Shown: in pieces, positions 16,758 to 26,051 of the stretch
How positions within the stretch are numbered: the stretch's first letter is position 1
How the letters are laid out: each line of letters begins with the position of its first letter
Assembly (NCBI GenBank): GCA_015058575.1
Contig: SVBZ01000039.1
Coordinates: forward strand, 1 to 57,512
Source of the DNA: Pseudoselenomonas ruminantium
Lineage (GTDB): Bacteria; Bacillota; Negativicutes; Selenomonadales; Selenomonadaceae
DNA length: 57,512 bases
Direction of reading: 5' to 3'
The notes under the pieces: model-generated
Seen by the model: the letters and a program-made list of their open reading frames with translations, nothing else
The model's database searches: none
What the model was told of the DNA's origin: nothing
Made by a program: the position numbers and the translations under genes

Positions 16758-17381
16758 TCATTCGCTTTCGTTCGCGGCCAGAAGCGCCTGGATTTTCGTC
16801 TTGATGATATCAAAGGCGACATTGTTGAGGCCGCTGTTGATGACGATGTCGGCTACGTTCTTCGTCGGTGCGACATAGAGATAATGCATCGGCTTTACGG
16901 TTTCAAGGTACTGCTCGATGATATTCTCGAGGTCACGGCCGCGCTCGTTGATGTCGCGCAGCACGCGGCGCAGGATGCGCTCATCGGCATCGGCCTCGAC
17001 AAAGATCTTGATATCGAACAGATCGCGCAGGCGCTCATCCTGCAGGATCAGGATACCCTCGACGATGATGACGCGGCTCGGCTTGATGATGGTCGTCTCC
17101 TTGGCGCGCGTATGCTGGGCAAAATCATAGACCGGGCACTCAACGCTGTGTCCCTGCCGCAGCTCTGTCAGCTGCTCGATAAGCAGATCCGTCTCCAAAG
17201 ATTTCGGATGGTCATAGTTGATATGCTGACGCTCCTGGAATGACAGGTCATCATGCGGACGGTAATAATTGTCATGATAGATTACCGTAACATCATCGCC
17301 AAAATGTTTCTTCAAGCGATTTGTAAACGTCGATTTGCCGGAACCCGTGCCGCCGGCAATGCCGATAATCGTGGTTTTCAT
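16758..17381 (-). CDS. udk: Uridine kinase
   Basis: A 207-residue protein, standard for Udk. It phosphorylates uridine and cytidine to UMP and CMP in pyrimidine salvage. The P-loop GIAGGTGSGKST is at about residues 7-18. It also has the HDNYYRPHDDL substrate region, the YDHPKS motif, VIIVEGILIL and the lid RRVLRDINERGR. AAGGAGATG precedes the start. It is a single gene with a palindrome-type terminator. Confidence 0.97.
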   Translation of the reverse strand: MKTTIIGIAGGTGSGKSTFTNRLKKHFGDDVTVIYHDNYYRPHDDLSFQERQHINYDHPKSLETDLLIEQLTELRQGHSVECPVYDFAQHTRAKETTIIKPSRVIIVEGILILQDERLRDLFDIKIFVEADADERILRRVLRDINERGRDLENIIEQYLETVKPMHYLYVAPTKNVADIVINSGLNNVAFDIIKTKIQALLAANESE

Positions 17382-17537
17382 TGTGTGAGGGCATCTCCTT
17401 ACAAAATTTTATCTTCACTATATTACCATAAATCTCCTGTTTTGTCTGCAACGAAACAAAATTTATAAAAGGATTCCCTGCGTCAGCTGTCGAATAGTTA
17501 ATGTATAGAACGATGAACAGGAAAGGATGTGCCCTTC

Positions 17538-17846
17538 ATGCCCAAGGTTACCCGCGAGGATATTCCCAACTGGTTCCAGCGCCAAACCGGCTTCGATGTC
17601 GACGTCCAGGAACTCAAGAAGGCCGTCGAGCTCGACCGCATCGCCTGCGCCGACGAGCCCATGAAACTCATGCGTGAACTCTGGGGAATCACGCCTCGGG
17701 ATTGTGAACGGCTTCTCGGCGCCCCGAGCCGCACCGTGGAGCAATGGTTCCATACCAAGTCCACACGGCCAGCTTCCTGGGTCGTCCGTCTCATTGTCGA
17801 AAAATGTGCAACGCTTCATGAGCAGCGGCGCAAGAATAACTCCTGA
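17538..17846 (+). CDS. Small helix-turn-helix-like protein
   Basis: A 102-residue protein whose C-terminal half (WGITPRDCERLLGAPSRTVEQW, then STRPASWVVRLI) resembles the DNA-binding helices of YiaG/HigA-type regulators. The N-terminal half is charged and unassigned. I chose the ATG at 17538 because the purine-rich AAGGATG is about 10 nt upstream; the in-frame GTG at 17529 is too close to it. It is a single gene between divergent udk and convergent 17882. No toxin partner is seen, so a role as regulator or orphan antitoxin is open. Confidence 0.65.
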   Translation: MPKVTREDIPNWFQRQTGFDVDVQELKKAVELDRIACADEPMKLMRELWGITPRDCERLLGAPSRTVEQWFHTKSTRPASWVVRLIVEKCATLHEQRRKNNS

Positions 17847-17880
17847 AAAAAAGCCCTCCGCCTAGGCGAAGGGCTTTTTT
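17846..17880. terminator. Bidirectional terminator
   Basis: A tract, GCCCTCCGCC, TA, GGCGAAGGGC and T tract, between the convergent genes at 17538-17846 and 17882-18262. Confidence 0.92.
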
Positions 17881-17881
17881 G

Positions 17882-18262
17882 TCACTCCAGTGATTTGGCA
17901 ATCTCAATCTCAAGCTGCGTATGCGGGCGGCTGCAGATGCGATGCACATCTGCCTTGAATTTCTCGAAAGCTGCCGCAAGCTCCTTATCATCAAACTCGA
18001 TATCGCCATGAACATTCTCCAGGAAATGCTGCGTAAAATCCTGCCAGCCTGCTCCCTGGCTTTCGGTCTCAGCCCGCAACGACTGCTGCTGCGCACGGAC
18101 GCGCTCGTTGCAGCGAATGAACTCGGCAAAATGATGCAGGCGTGACTCCTCTACATCGGAAAGATAACCTTCCTCCGTCGGATCATATGCCGGCGATTTT
18201 TTAGGATGCAGGCTCAGATAAAGATGCATGAAAGCATAGCCTGCTTGCGTATCAAATTTCAT
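17882..18262 (-). CDS. Unknown protein translationally overlapping csrA
   Basis: A 126-residue, highly charged, predicted helical protein that I do not recognise (MKFDTQAGYAFMHLYLSLHP at the start). The start ATG at 18262 lies inside the 3' end of csrA (11-nt overlap) and has its own GGAGAGGA site, so it is translated from the csrA message. CsrA is usually paired with FliW or flagellar genes. This is not FliW, so it may be a lineage-specific partner; that is only a guess from position. Confidence 0.75.
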   Translation of the reverse strand: MKFDTQAGYAFMHLYLSLHPKKSPAYDPTEEGYLSDVEESRLHHFAEFIRCNERVRAQQQSLRAETESQGAGWQDFTQHFLENVHGDIEFDDKELAAAFEKFKADVHRICSRPHTQLEIEIAKSLE

Positions 18263-18440
18263 GAGAATCCTCTCCACTTTCCTGCTGCGTCACCAATTTT
18301 TTGTCCAGCCGGTGCACCTTGATATCCTCAGGTGCCGTGATACCGACCTTTATCTTGCCTGCTGCGACTTTGATGACGGTCAACACGATCTTGTCACCAA
18401 TTATAATTTCTTCTTTTGCTTTTCTGGACAAAACCAGCAA
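18252..18440 (-). CDS. csrA: Carbon storage regulator CsrA
   Basis: A 62-residue RNA-binding translational repressor. The conserved start LVLSRKAKEEIIIGD, the IKVGITAPEDIKVHR core and the basic tail are all present. The start is a TTG at 18440 encoding MLVLSRK. GAGGAGG lies 8 nt upstream, whereas a longer reading from 18467 would place that ribosome site inside the gene. CsrA dimers bind GGA-containing leaders; its own GAGGAGG site is a candidate for autoregulation. It overlaps the next gene. Confidence 0.93.
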   Translation of the reverse strand: MLVLSRKAKEEIIIGDKIVLTVIKVAAGKIKVGITAPEDIKVHRLDKKLVTQQESGEDSHEI

Positions 18441-18508
18441 ACCACAGTCCTCCTCTACGTCTAACAAACACTATGATAGCATAAACAAAGACCATTTTTC
18501 AAATGTTG

Positions 18509-19954
18509 TCAATAATTCTCGATAACCGTAAGCGGCTGCCCCTGCCCATCAGTCAACCGGATGGGCGCAAAAGTCAACCGGCCATTCTTGATGCTCAGCG
18601 CATCTGTTTTCGCGGTAAAGCCCGGCAGCTCCATCACGACATCCGTAAACGTCAAGTTGCGGTACTCATTGGTGAATTTTCCCGACAGCCGGTTAAACGG
18701 CAGCAGTTTATAAGAGCCAGGCTTTGACTCGAAAGACCCCCAGACCGTCGTCTCCCGCGCGCTGCCACGCGAATACACATTCACATCCATATCGACGCTG
18801 CAATAAAGCTTGCTGCCCGGCAGCCCCCGCGCAGTCTGCAGATCCTTGCCATGACCCTGCAGCATGTAGTAGCGCGTATCAAGATCATACGTCCCTTCCG
18901 CCTGCAATATCCCGCCAAAAACATCGGCGTGGACATCCTTGAACAGCAGCGACTGGCCATCGTAGTACAAATCGCCAAACACATGCGTGAAGTCAAGGCC
19001 TGGGATATGCAGCGTATCCATCTGGACATGGCCTTCTCCCGAAAGATCTGCCAGCGGCCCTTCCAGATGGGTATCAAGCGTCATCTTATCATGGATGTTG
19101 ATGCCCATATCCAGCGAGGAGGGATCGACGTCGATGAATTTCATATACAGATCACAAACCGGCACTTTTTCTGCCTGGAAATCGATCTCCCCTTCCAGCG
19201 TGATGCCATTGCCTATCATCGTGCCGCCAAAACCGCCAGTCTTTAGCCAGATTGTCATTTTGTCCGCCGTATTGATATCGGCTTCGAGTTCGACATGATC
19301 CATCAGGTAATGGCGATTCTTGAAGAATACCTCCATGCGGCAATTATTAAGGTCCAGCGCCGTATGGATCTTGCGGCCCTGCCGGTTGAAGTTGTCCCAG
19401 CGCTTATGCAGGCGTGCTGCCTGCCGTTTACGCCGCCACTCGCCAATGACTTTCCGCTCTTGTTCACTCATGCCAGCCAGACTGACCTTGTCACGCCAGT
19501 CCTCACCGTCATCCTCATCCTCGATCTTATTCATGGCCCGCGATTGCAGCACGAAGTCTACCTGCATATCATCGGACAGATATAAAGAAACCTGCGCATC
19601 GTTCAACGTGACTGCCTGCAGCGTCGTAGCCTTGACATTTTTCGTCACGATGTCCCAGGGACGCACTTGGAGGCTCCCCGACGGAACCTCCAGGATGACC
19701 TGTCCCTCGGGATTTTTCCAGACCAGGTGCTCAAACAACACATGACCGGTCAAATCCGCCAGAATCCTGTCGGCGGTTATCGTTCCCTTGAGCATGTCCT
19801 GATTCTGCATCTCATGATTGAAAATCATCGCCGCGCCACGGCTAAGAAGCTCCAGCACCAGCAGAGACCCGAGCAAAAATATCACCACCCCCAGCAAAAA
19901 GCCTTGCCAAAGGCGGGGATGGGCCTTACAGTAATCACGGATTTTCGCGTACAT
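18509..19954 (-). CDS. AsmA/TamB-like inner-membrane protein
   Basis: A 481-residue protein with one N-terminal membrane helix (about 18-38, FLLGVVIFLLGSLLVLELL). A long beta-rich periplasmic region follows, with repeated short hydrophobic strands (e.g. ILQAEGTYDLDTRYYMLQG). A C-terminal part resembles the AsmA-like/DUF3971 type of lipid-transfer bridge protein. Such proteins fit a bacterium with an outer membrane and may help phospholipid transfer. The match is by pattern, not by a defining motif. The start overlaps the 3' end of the upstream SGNH hydrolase by 20 nt, so the two are probably one operon. Confidence 0.7.
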   Translation of the reverse strand: MYAKIRDYCKAHPRLWQGFLLGVVIFLLGSLLVLELLSRGAAMIFNHEMQNQDMLKGTITADRILADLTGHVLFEHLVWKNPEGQVILEVPSGSLQVRPWDIVTKNVKATTLQAVTLNDAQVSLYLSDDMQVDFVLQSRAMNKIEDEDDGEDWRDKVSLAGMSEQERKVIGEWRRKRQAARLHKRWDNFNRQGRKIHTALDLNNCRMEVFFKNRHYLMDHVELEADINTADKMTIWLKTGGFGGTMIGNGITLEGEIDFQAEKVPVCDLYMKFIDVDPSSLDMGINIHDKMTLDTHLEGPLADLSGEGHVQMDTLHIPGLDFTHVFGDLYYDGQSLLFKDVHADVFGGILQAEGTYDLDTRYYMLQGHGKDLQTARGLPGSKLYCSVDMDVNVYSRGSARETTVWGSFESKPGSYKLLPFNRLSGKFTNEYRNLTFTDVVMELPGFTAKTDALSIKNGRLTFAPIRLTDGQGQPLTVIENY

Positions 19955-21323
19955 GATGCTTCTCCCATTCCCTATCTGCCTGTGCCTTTACCTTTGGCCA
20001 GGCGGCACTCACCGTCCTGCCCATCAAACGCTTGCCCATCACATCAGGATGCAGGCCATCGAGCGCATAAACCGTAGGCAGTACCCGGTCAGGGCATTCA
20101 AAGGCCGCTGCCACATCGATATGCACCTGCGTGCGGATAAAGGCATTCACACACGCAAAGCGGTCATACCAGTCCTCTGCCGTTTCTTCTCTGAATACGC
20201 GCTCGATATTATCGGGATTGATAGCTGGCAGAGTCAGCAGGATCGGCCGGATTCCATTGGCGCGGCAGCGGCGCTGCATTTCCTGCAGGCACGAAATGAC
20301 GACGTCGGGATCCTCGCCCGCACGCAGGCTGTTCGTCCCCGTCATGATCAGCAAATACTGCGGATGGAACGGCAGGACATCACGATCGAAACGGTTGAGC
20401 GTCATCTGCACCGTATCGCCGGATTCCGACAGATTGATTGCGGCAAAGCCAAGGCTCCGAAGCCAGCTGAACTCGAAATCCTCGGGGCCATACGAATAAT
20501 GTCCGCCGCCATGCGAAATGCTGTCGCCAAGCACCGCTACCTGCCAATCATCGGCCGGCGCCGTGCGGAAACGGCTAGGCTGCGACCACTGCGTCAGAGC
20601 CTCCCCCTCCTGGTCCAGGCCGCGGACACGCCAGTATAGATCATGATCGCTATAGCGCGGATTCGGATCATATAGCTCCGCGACATCGCTATACAGTGTA
20701 TCTACGAGCTTTGCCTCTGGGGAAACAGCAGGATTGCCTTCATATATCTCGATTTCATAGCCGCCTGTGACCTTGCTGAGCGGCAGCCAGTGATATACAG
20801 GGTACAAAAGGACCGAGCCATTCCCGCTGTTGTAATCCGTCAACGGCACCGGCGCCTGCAAAGGCTCAACCTCAGGACTTGTCCAAAGCTCGGAAAGCTC
20901 ACTGAACGGGGTACAGGGATTGCCGTTGAAATCGACCGCCCGCACGCGCCAGTAAAGCGGCGCTTGGCCTAAATACTGCGCGGCAAATTGCTGCAAGGGC
21001 GGATTGTAGTGATTCTGGAAGATCGCATAGCTGCGGAAAATCGCTGCCTCCGAATCACTGGTCGCCGAAAGCAGCACAGGCTTATCGGCAAAGAACTCGA
21101 TCTCATAATAAACCGCCTCCGTATCCTTGCTCCACGACAGCATCGGCGAATACGACAGCGGCTGCTCCCGCGTCGAAACCGTGAGCTCATGCGGCGGCGA
21201 CAGCAATAGTCCCGAATGGGCCTCGTGCTGCACCAGCAGCATAAAACAGCCCAGACTTACCGCCAACATGGTAAGCGCGAGCCAAATCACTTTTCTTTTT
21301 ATCATATTGCGCAGCCATTTCAT
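19935..21323 (-). CDS. Membrane-anchored SGNH/GDSL hydrolase with Fn3-like repeats
   Basis: A 462-residue paralogue of the protein at 5723-7339. It has an N-terminal anchor (about 11-31), two beta-sandwich repeats ending in YWRVRAV (about 124-130) and YWRVRGL (about 230-236), and then an SGNH domain. That domain has GDSISHGGG (Ser268), ESGDT, MTGTNS (Asn331) and DGLHPD (Asp422, His425). All catalytic blocks are intact. It probably acts as a periplasmic esterase. GAGGTG precedes the ATG. It is coupled to an AsmA-like gene, which suggests an envelope role. Confidence 0.85.
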   Translation of the reverse strand: MKWLRNMIKRKVIWLALTMLAVSLGCFMLLVQHEAHSGLLLSPPHELTVSTREQPLSYSPMLSWSKDTEAVYYEIEFFADKPVLLSATSDSEAAIFRSYAIFQNHYNPPLQQFAAQYLGQAPLYWRVRAVDFNGNPCTPFSELSELWTSPEVEPLQAPVPLTDYNSGNGSVLLYPVYHWLPLSKVTGGYEIEIYEGNPAVSPEAKLVDTLYSDVAELYDPNPRYSDHDLYWRVRGLDQEGEALTQWSQPSRFRTAPADDWQVAVLGDSISHGGGHYSYGPEDFEFSWLRSLGFAAINLSESGDTVQMTLNRFDRDVLPFHPQYLLIMTGTNSLRAGEDPDVVISCLQEMQRRCRANGIRPILLTLPAINPDNIERVFREETAEDWYDRFACVNAFIRTQVHIDVAAAFECPDRVLPTVYALDGLHPDVMGKRLMGRTVSAAWPKVKAQADREWEKHHVRENP

Positions 21324-21402
21324 CGCCGCACCTCACTTTCAAGCTAGTTTTCCTTATTTTATTATATACCTTTTTCTTACTTTTCGCACATATTTCAAAA
21401 AC

Positions 21403-21431
21403 GTGACGCCTTTTCTATTTTCGTATATAAT
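21403..21431 (+). promoter_or_regulatory. Probable promoter of the tyrosine recombinase
   Basis: GTGACG (21403-21408) and a perfect TATAAT (21426-21431) are spaced by 17 bp, 33 bp before the start codon. Confidence 0.5.
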
Positions 21432-21463
21432 ATAGTTAATATTTTCAGAAAGACGGATGAACG

Positions 21464-22450
21464 ATGAAACCTAAAGATAATTTCATGCTGGTCAAGAACC
21501 AGCGCATCGAAAGCAATCAACGCCTCTCGGCCAAAGCCAAACGGCGGCTGGAAAAGTCAAAAGCCGACAATACGTTGAAGGCCTATGCATCAGACTGGAG
21601 CGATTTTTCCGACTGGTGCGCGCATCATGGCGAGCGCGATCTGCCCGCACTGCCGGAGACAATCGTCAACTATATCAACGACCTGGCCGATGACGCCAAG
21701 GCCAATACCGTATCGCGCCGCGTCACGGCCATATCCGAAAACCATATCGCTGCCGGCTACGGCGGCAGGAACAATCCCGCCAAGGACGGCATCGTACGGG
21801 CTGCCATGGCTGCCATCCGCCGCGAGAAGGGCACCTTCCAGCGCGGCAAATCGCCGATTCTCATGGAGACACTCTACCTGCTTGCCGACTGCTTTGAAGC
21901 TAACGACCTCGTTTCGCTGCGCGACCGCGCCCTGATTTTTCTCGGCTTTGCCGGTGCTTTCCGCCGCTCAGAACTCGTGCGCATCCAGGTCGAGGAACTG
22001 ACCTTCACGCCGCAGGGACTGATGATTTTTGTGCCGCAGTCCAAAGGCGACCAATACGGCCGCGGCTCGACCATCGCCATCCCCTATGCGCCCGATGCAG
22101 AAATCTGCGCCGTGCGCGCTCTCAAGGCCTGGCTCGATGCCGCCCAGATCCATACGGGCCCGCTGTTCCGTCCGTTTACCAAGGCACACAGCCTGCGCAA
22201 TACGCAACTCTCCGATAAATCCGTAGCTCTTATCGTCAAAAAATACGCCAAGCTGGCCGGCCTCGACGAAAAGCAATTCGCCGGGCACAGCTTGCGCCGC
22301 GGCTTTGCCACCAGCGCCGCCCAGCACGACGTCGACGCCCTCTCCATCATGCGCCAGACCCGCCACAAATCCGAAAAGATGGTCCACCGCTATATCGAGC
22401 AGGGCAACATCTTCAAAGAAAACCCGCTCAATCGTATGTACCAGAAATAA
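21464..22450 (+). CDS. Tyrosine recombinase (XerC/phage integrase family)
   Basis: A 328-residue protein with an N-terminal SAM-like core-binding domain (about 20-115) and a C-terminal catalytic domain. All key residues are visible: Arg in AFRRSELVR, His and Arg in GHSLRRG, His in TRHKS and the nucleophile Tyr in VHRYIEQ. It would cut and rejoin specific DNA sites. It is not beside other phage or conjugative genes, has its own promoter and terminator, and no att site or direct repeat is obvious. It may be a domesticated recombinase or the last trace of an element. Confidence 0.88.
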   Translation: MKPKDNFMLVKNQRIESNQRLSAKAKRRLEKSKADNTLKAYASDWSDFSDWCAHHGERDLPALPETIVNYINDLADDAKANTVSRRVTAISENHIAAGYGGRNNPAKDGIVRAAMAAIRREKGTFQRGKSPILMETLYLLADCFEANDLVSLRDRALIFLGFAGAFRRSELVRIQVEELTFTPQGLMIFVPQSKGDQYGRGSTIAIPYAPDAEICAVRALKAWLDAAQIHTGPLFRPFTKAHSLRNTQLSDKSVALIVKKYAKLAGLDEKQFAGHSLRRGFATSAAQHDVDALSIMRQTRHKSEKMVHRYIEQGNIFKENPLNRMYQK

Positions 22451-22482
22451 AAAATGCTTCCTCAACAGAGGAAGCATTTTTT
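22449..22482. terminator. Bidirectional terminator
   Basis: AAAATGCTTCCTC and GAGGAAGCATTTT arms around an AACA loop, between the recombinase gene and pnp, which converge. Confidence 0.93.
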
Positions 22483-22491
22483 CTATTCCTA

Positions 22492-24561
22492 TTACAGGCA
22501 AGCCTTATGGCTGAGGTTTACGCGGCCTTTGTCGTCGATTTCGACGACTTTGACCTGCAGCTGATCGCCAATCTGGACGACGTCTTCGACTTTCTCGACG
22601 CGGTGGCTCGCAAGCTGCGAGATATGGCAGAGACCTTCCTTGCCCGGCAGCACTTCGACAAAGGCACCGAATTTCATCAGGCGGGTTACTTTACCAGTAT
22701 ATACCTCACCAACTTCGACTTCGCGGACGATGTCTTCAATCATCTGTTTTGCCTTCTTCATGCCCTCAGCATCAACAGAGGAAATGAAGATATTGCCATC
22801 TTCGTGGATGTCGATTTCGACACCGGTCTCATCGATGATCTTCTTGACGACTTTGCCGCCCGTACCGATGACGTCGCGGATCTTGTCGACTTTGATCTTG
22901 ATCGTCTCGACGCGCGGTGCATACGGCGAGAGCTCCGCAGCCGGCTCGGCGATGCATTCGAGCATCTTGCCGAGGATGAAGGCGCGGCCGCGTTTGGCCT
23001 GCTGCAGTGCCGATGAGAGGATGTTGCGGTCGATGCCGGCCACTTTGATATCCATCTGGATTGCCGTGACACCTTCGGTCGTACCAGCAACCTTGAAGTC
23101 CATATCGCCGAGCGCATCTTCCATGCCCTGGATATCCGTGAGGATCGTATAGGCATCGCCCTCTTTGACAAGGCCCATGGCAACGCCCGAAACCGGACGT
23201 TTGATGGGAACGCCGGCGTTCATCAGCGACAAGGTCGAGCCGCAGACCGAGCCCATCGAGCTCGAGCCGTTGGACTCGAGGATTTCCGATACGAGACGGA
23301 TCGTGTACGGGAATTCCTCAATCGACGGAATGACCGGCACGAGTGCGCGCTCCGCCAGAGCCCCATGGCCGATTTCGCGGCGGCCCGGGCTGCGGATTGG
23401 CTTAGCCTCACCGACCGAGTAGCCAGGGAAGTTATAGTGATGGATGTAGTGTTTCTTCGTCTCCGGTCCCAGGCCGTCGATGATCTGCTCATCGCCGAGC
23501 GAGCCGAGCGTCGTGACCGTGAGCACCTGCGTCTGGCCACGCGTGAAGAGACCGGAGCCATGCGTGCGCGGCAGCAGGCCGACCTCGCAGCTTACCGGGC
23601 GGACTTCTTCGACTTCACGGCCGTCCGGACGGATCTTCTCATGCGTAATCATATGGCGGACGATGGATTTTTCGAGGTCATGCAGCGCCATGGCAATCTC
23701 TTTATCCATTTCCGGATAGTCGACGAGGAAGTGCTCCATAACATCGGCGTTGATGTCAGCGATATGGGCATCGCGGTCGAGCTTATCGGGATTGCGCGTT
23801 GCTTCGTCGAGACGGTCTTTGGCATAGTCGCTGATGGCCTTTTCGAGTTCTTCGGGGACCGTAAACAGTTTGACTTCGCGTTTTTCTTTGCCGCAAGCCT
23901 GCTGGATCTCTTCCTGCCAGGCGACGATGCGCTGGATTTCCTTGTGGCCGTAGAGGATTGCGTCGAGGATGACGTCCTCGGGCAGCTCATTGGCACCAGC
24001 CTCGACCATCATGACGGCATCCTTCGAGCCGGCCACCGTGAGGTTCAGCGTCGAAACCTTGCGCTGCTCTTCCGTCGGGTTGATGACGAATTCATCGTTG
24101 ACACGGCCGACACGGACACCGGCAATCGGGCCCATGAACGGGATATCGGATACCGTCAGCGCTGCCGAAGCGCCAATCATCGCGGCAAGTTCCGGCGCAT
24201 TGTCCTGCTCTACCGACAGAACCGTTGCCACGATCTGGACATCGTTGCGGAAGCCTTTCGGAAACAGCGGACGGATGGGACGGTCGATAAGGCGTGCGCA
24301 AAGGATTGCGTCACTCGACGGACGGCCCTCACGCTTGATGAAGCCGCCGGGAATCTTGCCAGCCGCATACATCTTTTCCTCATAGTCTACCGTCAGCGGG
24401 AAAAAGTCAACGCCCTCGCGCGGCTCAGCGGACGCCGTAGCCGTAACGAGCACGACCGTATCGCCATAGCGAACCAGTGCCGCACCGTTTGCCTGTTTGG
24501 CCATCTTGCCGTTCTCAATGATGAGCTTGCGGCCACCCAGTTCCATCTCGAAACTCTGCAT
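22492..24561 (-). CDS. pnp: Polyribonucleotide nucleotidyltransferase (PNPase)
   Basis: A 689-residue, near-standard PNPase. It degrades RNA 3' to 5' with phosphate, forming the degradosome exonuclease trimer. Two RNase PH domains are recognisable ([10 protein letters not shown] and, in the second, [15 protein letters not shown], with the catalytic DMDFKVAGT region). A KH domain ([15 protein letters not shown]) and a C-terminal S1 domain ([18 protein letters not shown]) follow. AGGAGG lies 8 nt before the ATG. It follows rpsO, as in most bacteria, with a terminator between them. Confidence 0.98.
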   Translation of the reverse strand: MQSFEMELGGRKLIIENGKMAKQANGAALVRYGDTVVLVTATASAEPREGVDFFPLTVDYEEKMYAAGKIPGGFIKREGRPSSDAILCARLIDRPIRPLFPKGFRNDVQIVATVLSVEQDNAPELAAMIGASAALTVSDIPFMGPIAGVRVGRVNDEFVINPTEEQRKVSTLNLTVAGSKDAVMMVEAGANELPEDVILDAILYGHKEIQRIVAWQEEIQQACGKEKREVKLFTVPEELEKAISDYAKDRLDEATRNPDKLDRDAHIADINADVMEHFLVDYPEMDKEIAMALHDLEKSIVRHMITHEKIRPDGREVEEVRPVSCEVGLLPRTHGSGLFTRGQTQVLTVTTLGSLGDEQIIDGLGPETKKHYIHHYNFPGYSVGEAKPIRSPGRREIGHGALAERALVPVIPSIEEFPYTIRLVSEILESNGSSSMGSVCGSTLSLMNAGVPIKRPVSGVAMGLVKEGDAYTILTDIQGMEDALGDMDFKVAGTTEGVTAIQMDIKVAGIDRNILSSALQQAKRGRAFILGKMLECIAEPAAELSPYAPRVETIKIKVDKIRDVIGTGGKVVKKIIDETGVEIDIHEDGNIFISSVDAEGMKKAKQMIEDIVREVEVGEVYTGKVTRLMKFGAFVEVLPGKEGLCHISQLASHRVEKVEDVVQIGDQLQVKVVEIDDKGRVNLSHKACL

Positions 24562-24650
24562 GAATCATTTCCTCCTAGTATAGCGTATATCGTTTATTCC
24601 AATATAATGTATCCATTTCGACGTGTTGGAAAAATATCCTTTTCCAAAGT

Positions 24651-24679
24651 AAAAAAAGCGGGATTAAACCCGCTTTTTT
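24651..24679 (-). terminator. rpsO-pnp intergenic terminator
   Basis: GCGGG and CCCGC arms extended by A and T tracts. It lies 20 bp after the rpsO stop and may let only part of transcription reach pnp. Confidence 0.88.
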
Positions 24680-24698
24680 GTCAGGAATCGTCTGACGA

Positions 24699-24974
24699 TT
24701 AGCCAATCGTAGCGCGGATGCCGAGCTTAGCGATGATGGAACGATAACGCTCGATGTCCGTCTTGTAGAGGTAGCTGAGGAGACGGCGGCGATGACCAAC
24801 CATCTTGAGCAGGCCACGACGGGAATGATGATCCTTCTTGTGCTCCTTCAGATGCTCCGTGAGGTACTGGATGCGAGCCGTCAGAACAGCGATCTGTACT
24901 TCCGGCGAACCCGTGTCACCCTCGTGAACGGCATACTTCTGCATGATTTCCTGTTTTGCTTCCTGAGTCAACAT
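24699..24974 (-). CDS. rpsO: 30S ribosomal protein S15
   Basis: A 91-residue protein, nearly the usual 88-89. It binds 16S rRNA helix 22 and the central domain. The conserved core [16 protein letters not shown], then HRRRLLSYL, is intact. AGGAGGAG precedes the ATG. A leader of about 100 nt between promoter and start is long enough for the classical S15 autoregulation, but the fold was not verified. Confidence 0.98.
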   Translation of the reverse strand: MLTQEAKQEIMQKYAVHEGDTGSPEVQIAVLTARIQYLTEHLKEHKKDHHSRRGLLKMVGHRRRLLSYLYKTDIERYRSIIAKLGIRATIG

Positions 24975-25078
24975 TTGTAAACTCCTCCTGTAAAATAAAA
25001 ATTTCAGCCGTCAGCTAAGCGTGCGTCGGAGTACTTCGCAAGCTGAGCTGAGGTCAGCGGTAAAAAATTACCTTTGAT

Positions 25079-25108
25079 AGTATAGCATAGAATGCAGCCG
25101 CTTGTAAA
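25079..25108 (-). promoter_or_regulatory. Probable rpsO promoter
   Basis: On the minus strand TTTACA (25103-25108) and TATACT (25079-25084) are 18 bp apart, just after the ribF stop. Confidence 0.6.
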
Positions 25109-25121
25109 TGGGAAAATGCAT

Positions 25122-26045
25122 TTATCCCCGCCAGTAGCGGCGCGCATTCTCTTTATCGCGATGCATTTGCGCAATGAGCTCTTCCTTGCCCGCAAATTTC
25201 TGCTGCTCCCGCAGCTTGGCCAGAAAACACACCTCGATGACCTGGTCGTAGATATCCTGGCAAAAGTCCTGGATATTGACCTCCAGACGGCGGTTACAGC
25301 CCTCGAACGTCGGATTGTCGCCGATATTGGCAAGGCCTGCATAATGCTTGTCCGCATAGATGACATCACAGGCATAGACGCCATTGGGCAGCATCACGCG
25401 CTCATCCGGTATGGCAAGGTTTGCCGTTGGAAAGCCAAGCGTGCGGCCGCGCCGGTCGCCATGGATGACGCGGTCAACCACCGTGAACGGATAGCCCAGG
25501 AAGTCATTGACTTCCTGCAATGCCCCCTTATCGACCAGCGCCCGGATACGGGTACTGCTGACCGCACGGCCATTGCGCAGCACAGCCTGGCAAACCTCGG
25601 CCGCAAAGCCATAGGCGGGCCCTTCACGCAAGAGCTGCCGCTGCGTCCCCCGCCCTTTGGCGCCAAACGTGTAATTGGGCCCTGTGACCACGTAGCGCGG
25701 CGCAAACAGCTGCTGCAAGAGCTCCAAAAACGACTGGGGGCTGCGGCCCGCGAACTCCTTCGTAAACGGAATCGATACGAGCACATCGACACCGAGCCTC
25801 TCCAGGCGCCGCGCCCGCAGCAGATTGTTGCCGATCTGCTTGGGCAGCGCCTGCGGCGCCACGACTGCCAGCGGATGATTGCTGAACGTGAAGACCACCG
25901 CGGTGCCGTCGATCTCACGTGCCAGCTCCACCGCGCGCCGCACTATGCTCTGATGGCCAATGTGCACGCCATCGAACATGCCCAAAGCCACGACAATATT
26001 CTTATACGCCCTGCGCAAATCCGTCAGCTTCGAATAAATCTTCAT
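25122..26045 (-). CDS. ribF: Bifunctional riboflavin kinase/FAD synthetase
   Basis: A 307-residue protein that converts riboflavin to FMN and then FAD. The N-terminal FAD synthetase domain shows ALGMFDGVHIGHQ, the GPNYTFGAKGRG motif, and SSTRIR before the junction. The C-terminal kinase domain has GRTLGFPTANL and the GVYA strand. Its start lies 6 nt after the truB stop, in the conserved truB-ribF order. It is the last gene of the rimP operon before rpsO. Confidence 0.97.
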   Translation of the reverse strand: MKIYSKLTDLRRAYKNIVVALGMFDGVHIGHQSIVRRAVELAREIDGTAVVFTFSNHPLAVVAPQALPKQIGNNLLRARRLERLGVDVLVSIPFTKEFAGRSPQSFLELLQQLFAPRYVVTGPNYTFGAKGRGTQRQLLREGPAYGFAAEVCQAVLRNGRAVSSTRIRALVDKGALQEVNDFLGYPFTVVDRVIHGDRRGRTLGFPTANLAIPDERVMLPNGVYACDVIYADKHYAGLANIGDNPTFEGCNRRLEVNIQDFCQDIYDQVIEVCFLAKLREQQKFAGKEELIAQMHRDKENARRYWRG

Positions 26046-26051
26046 ATCTTA

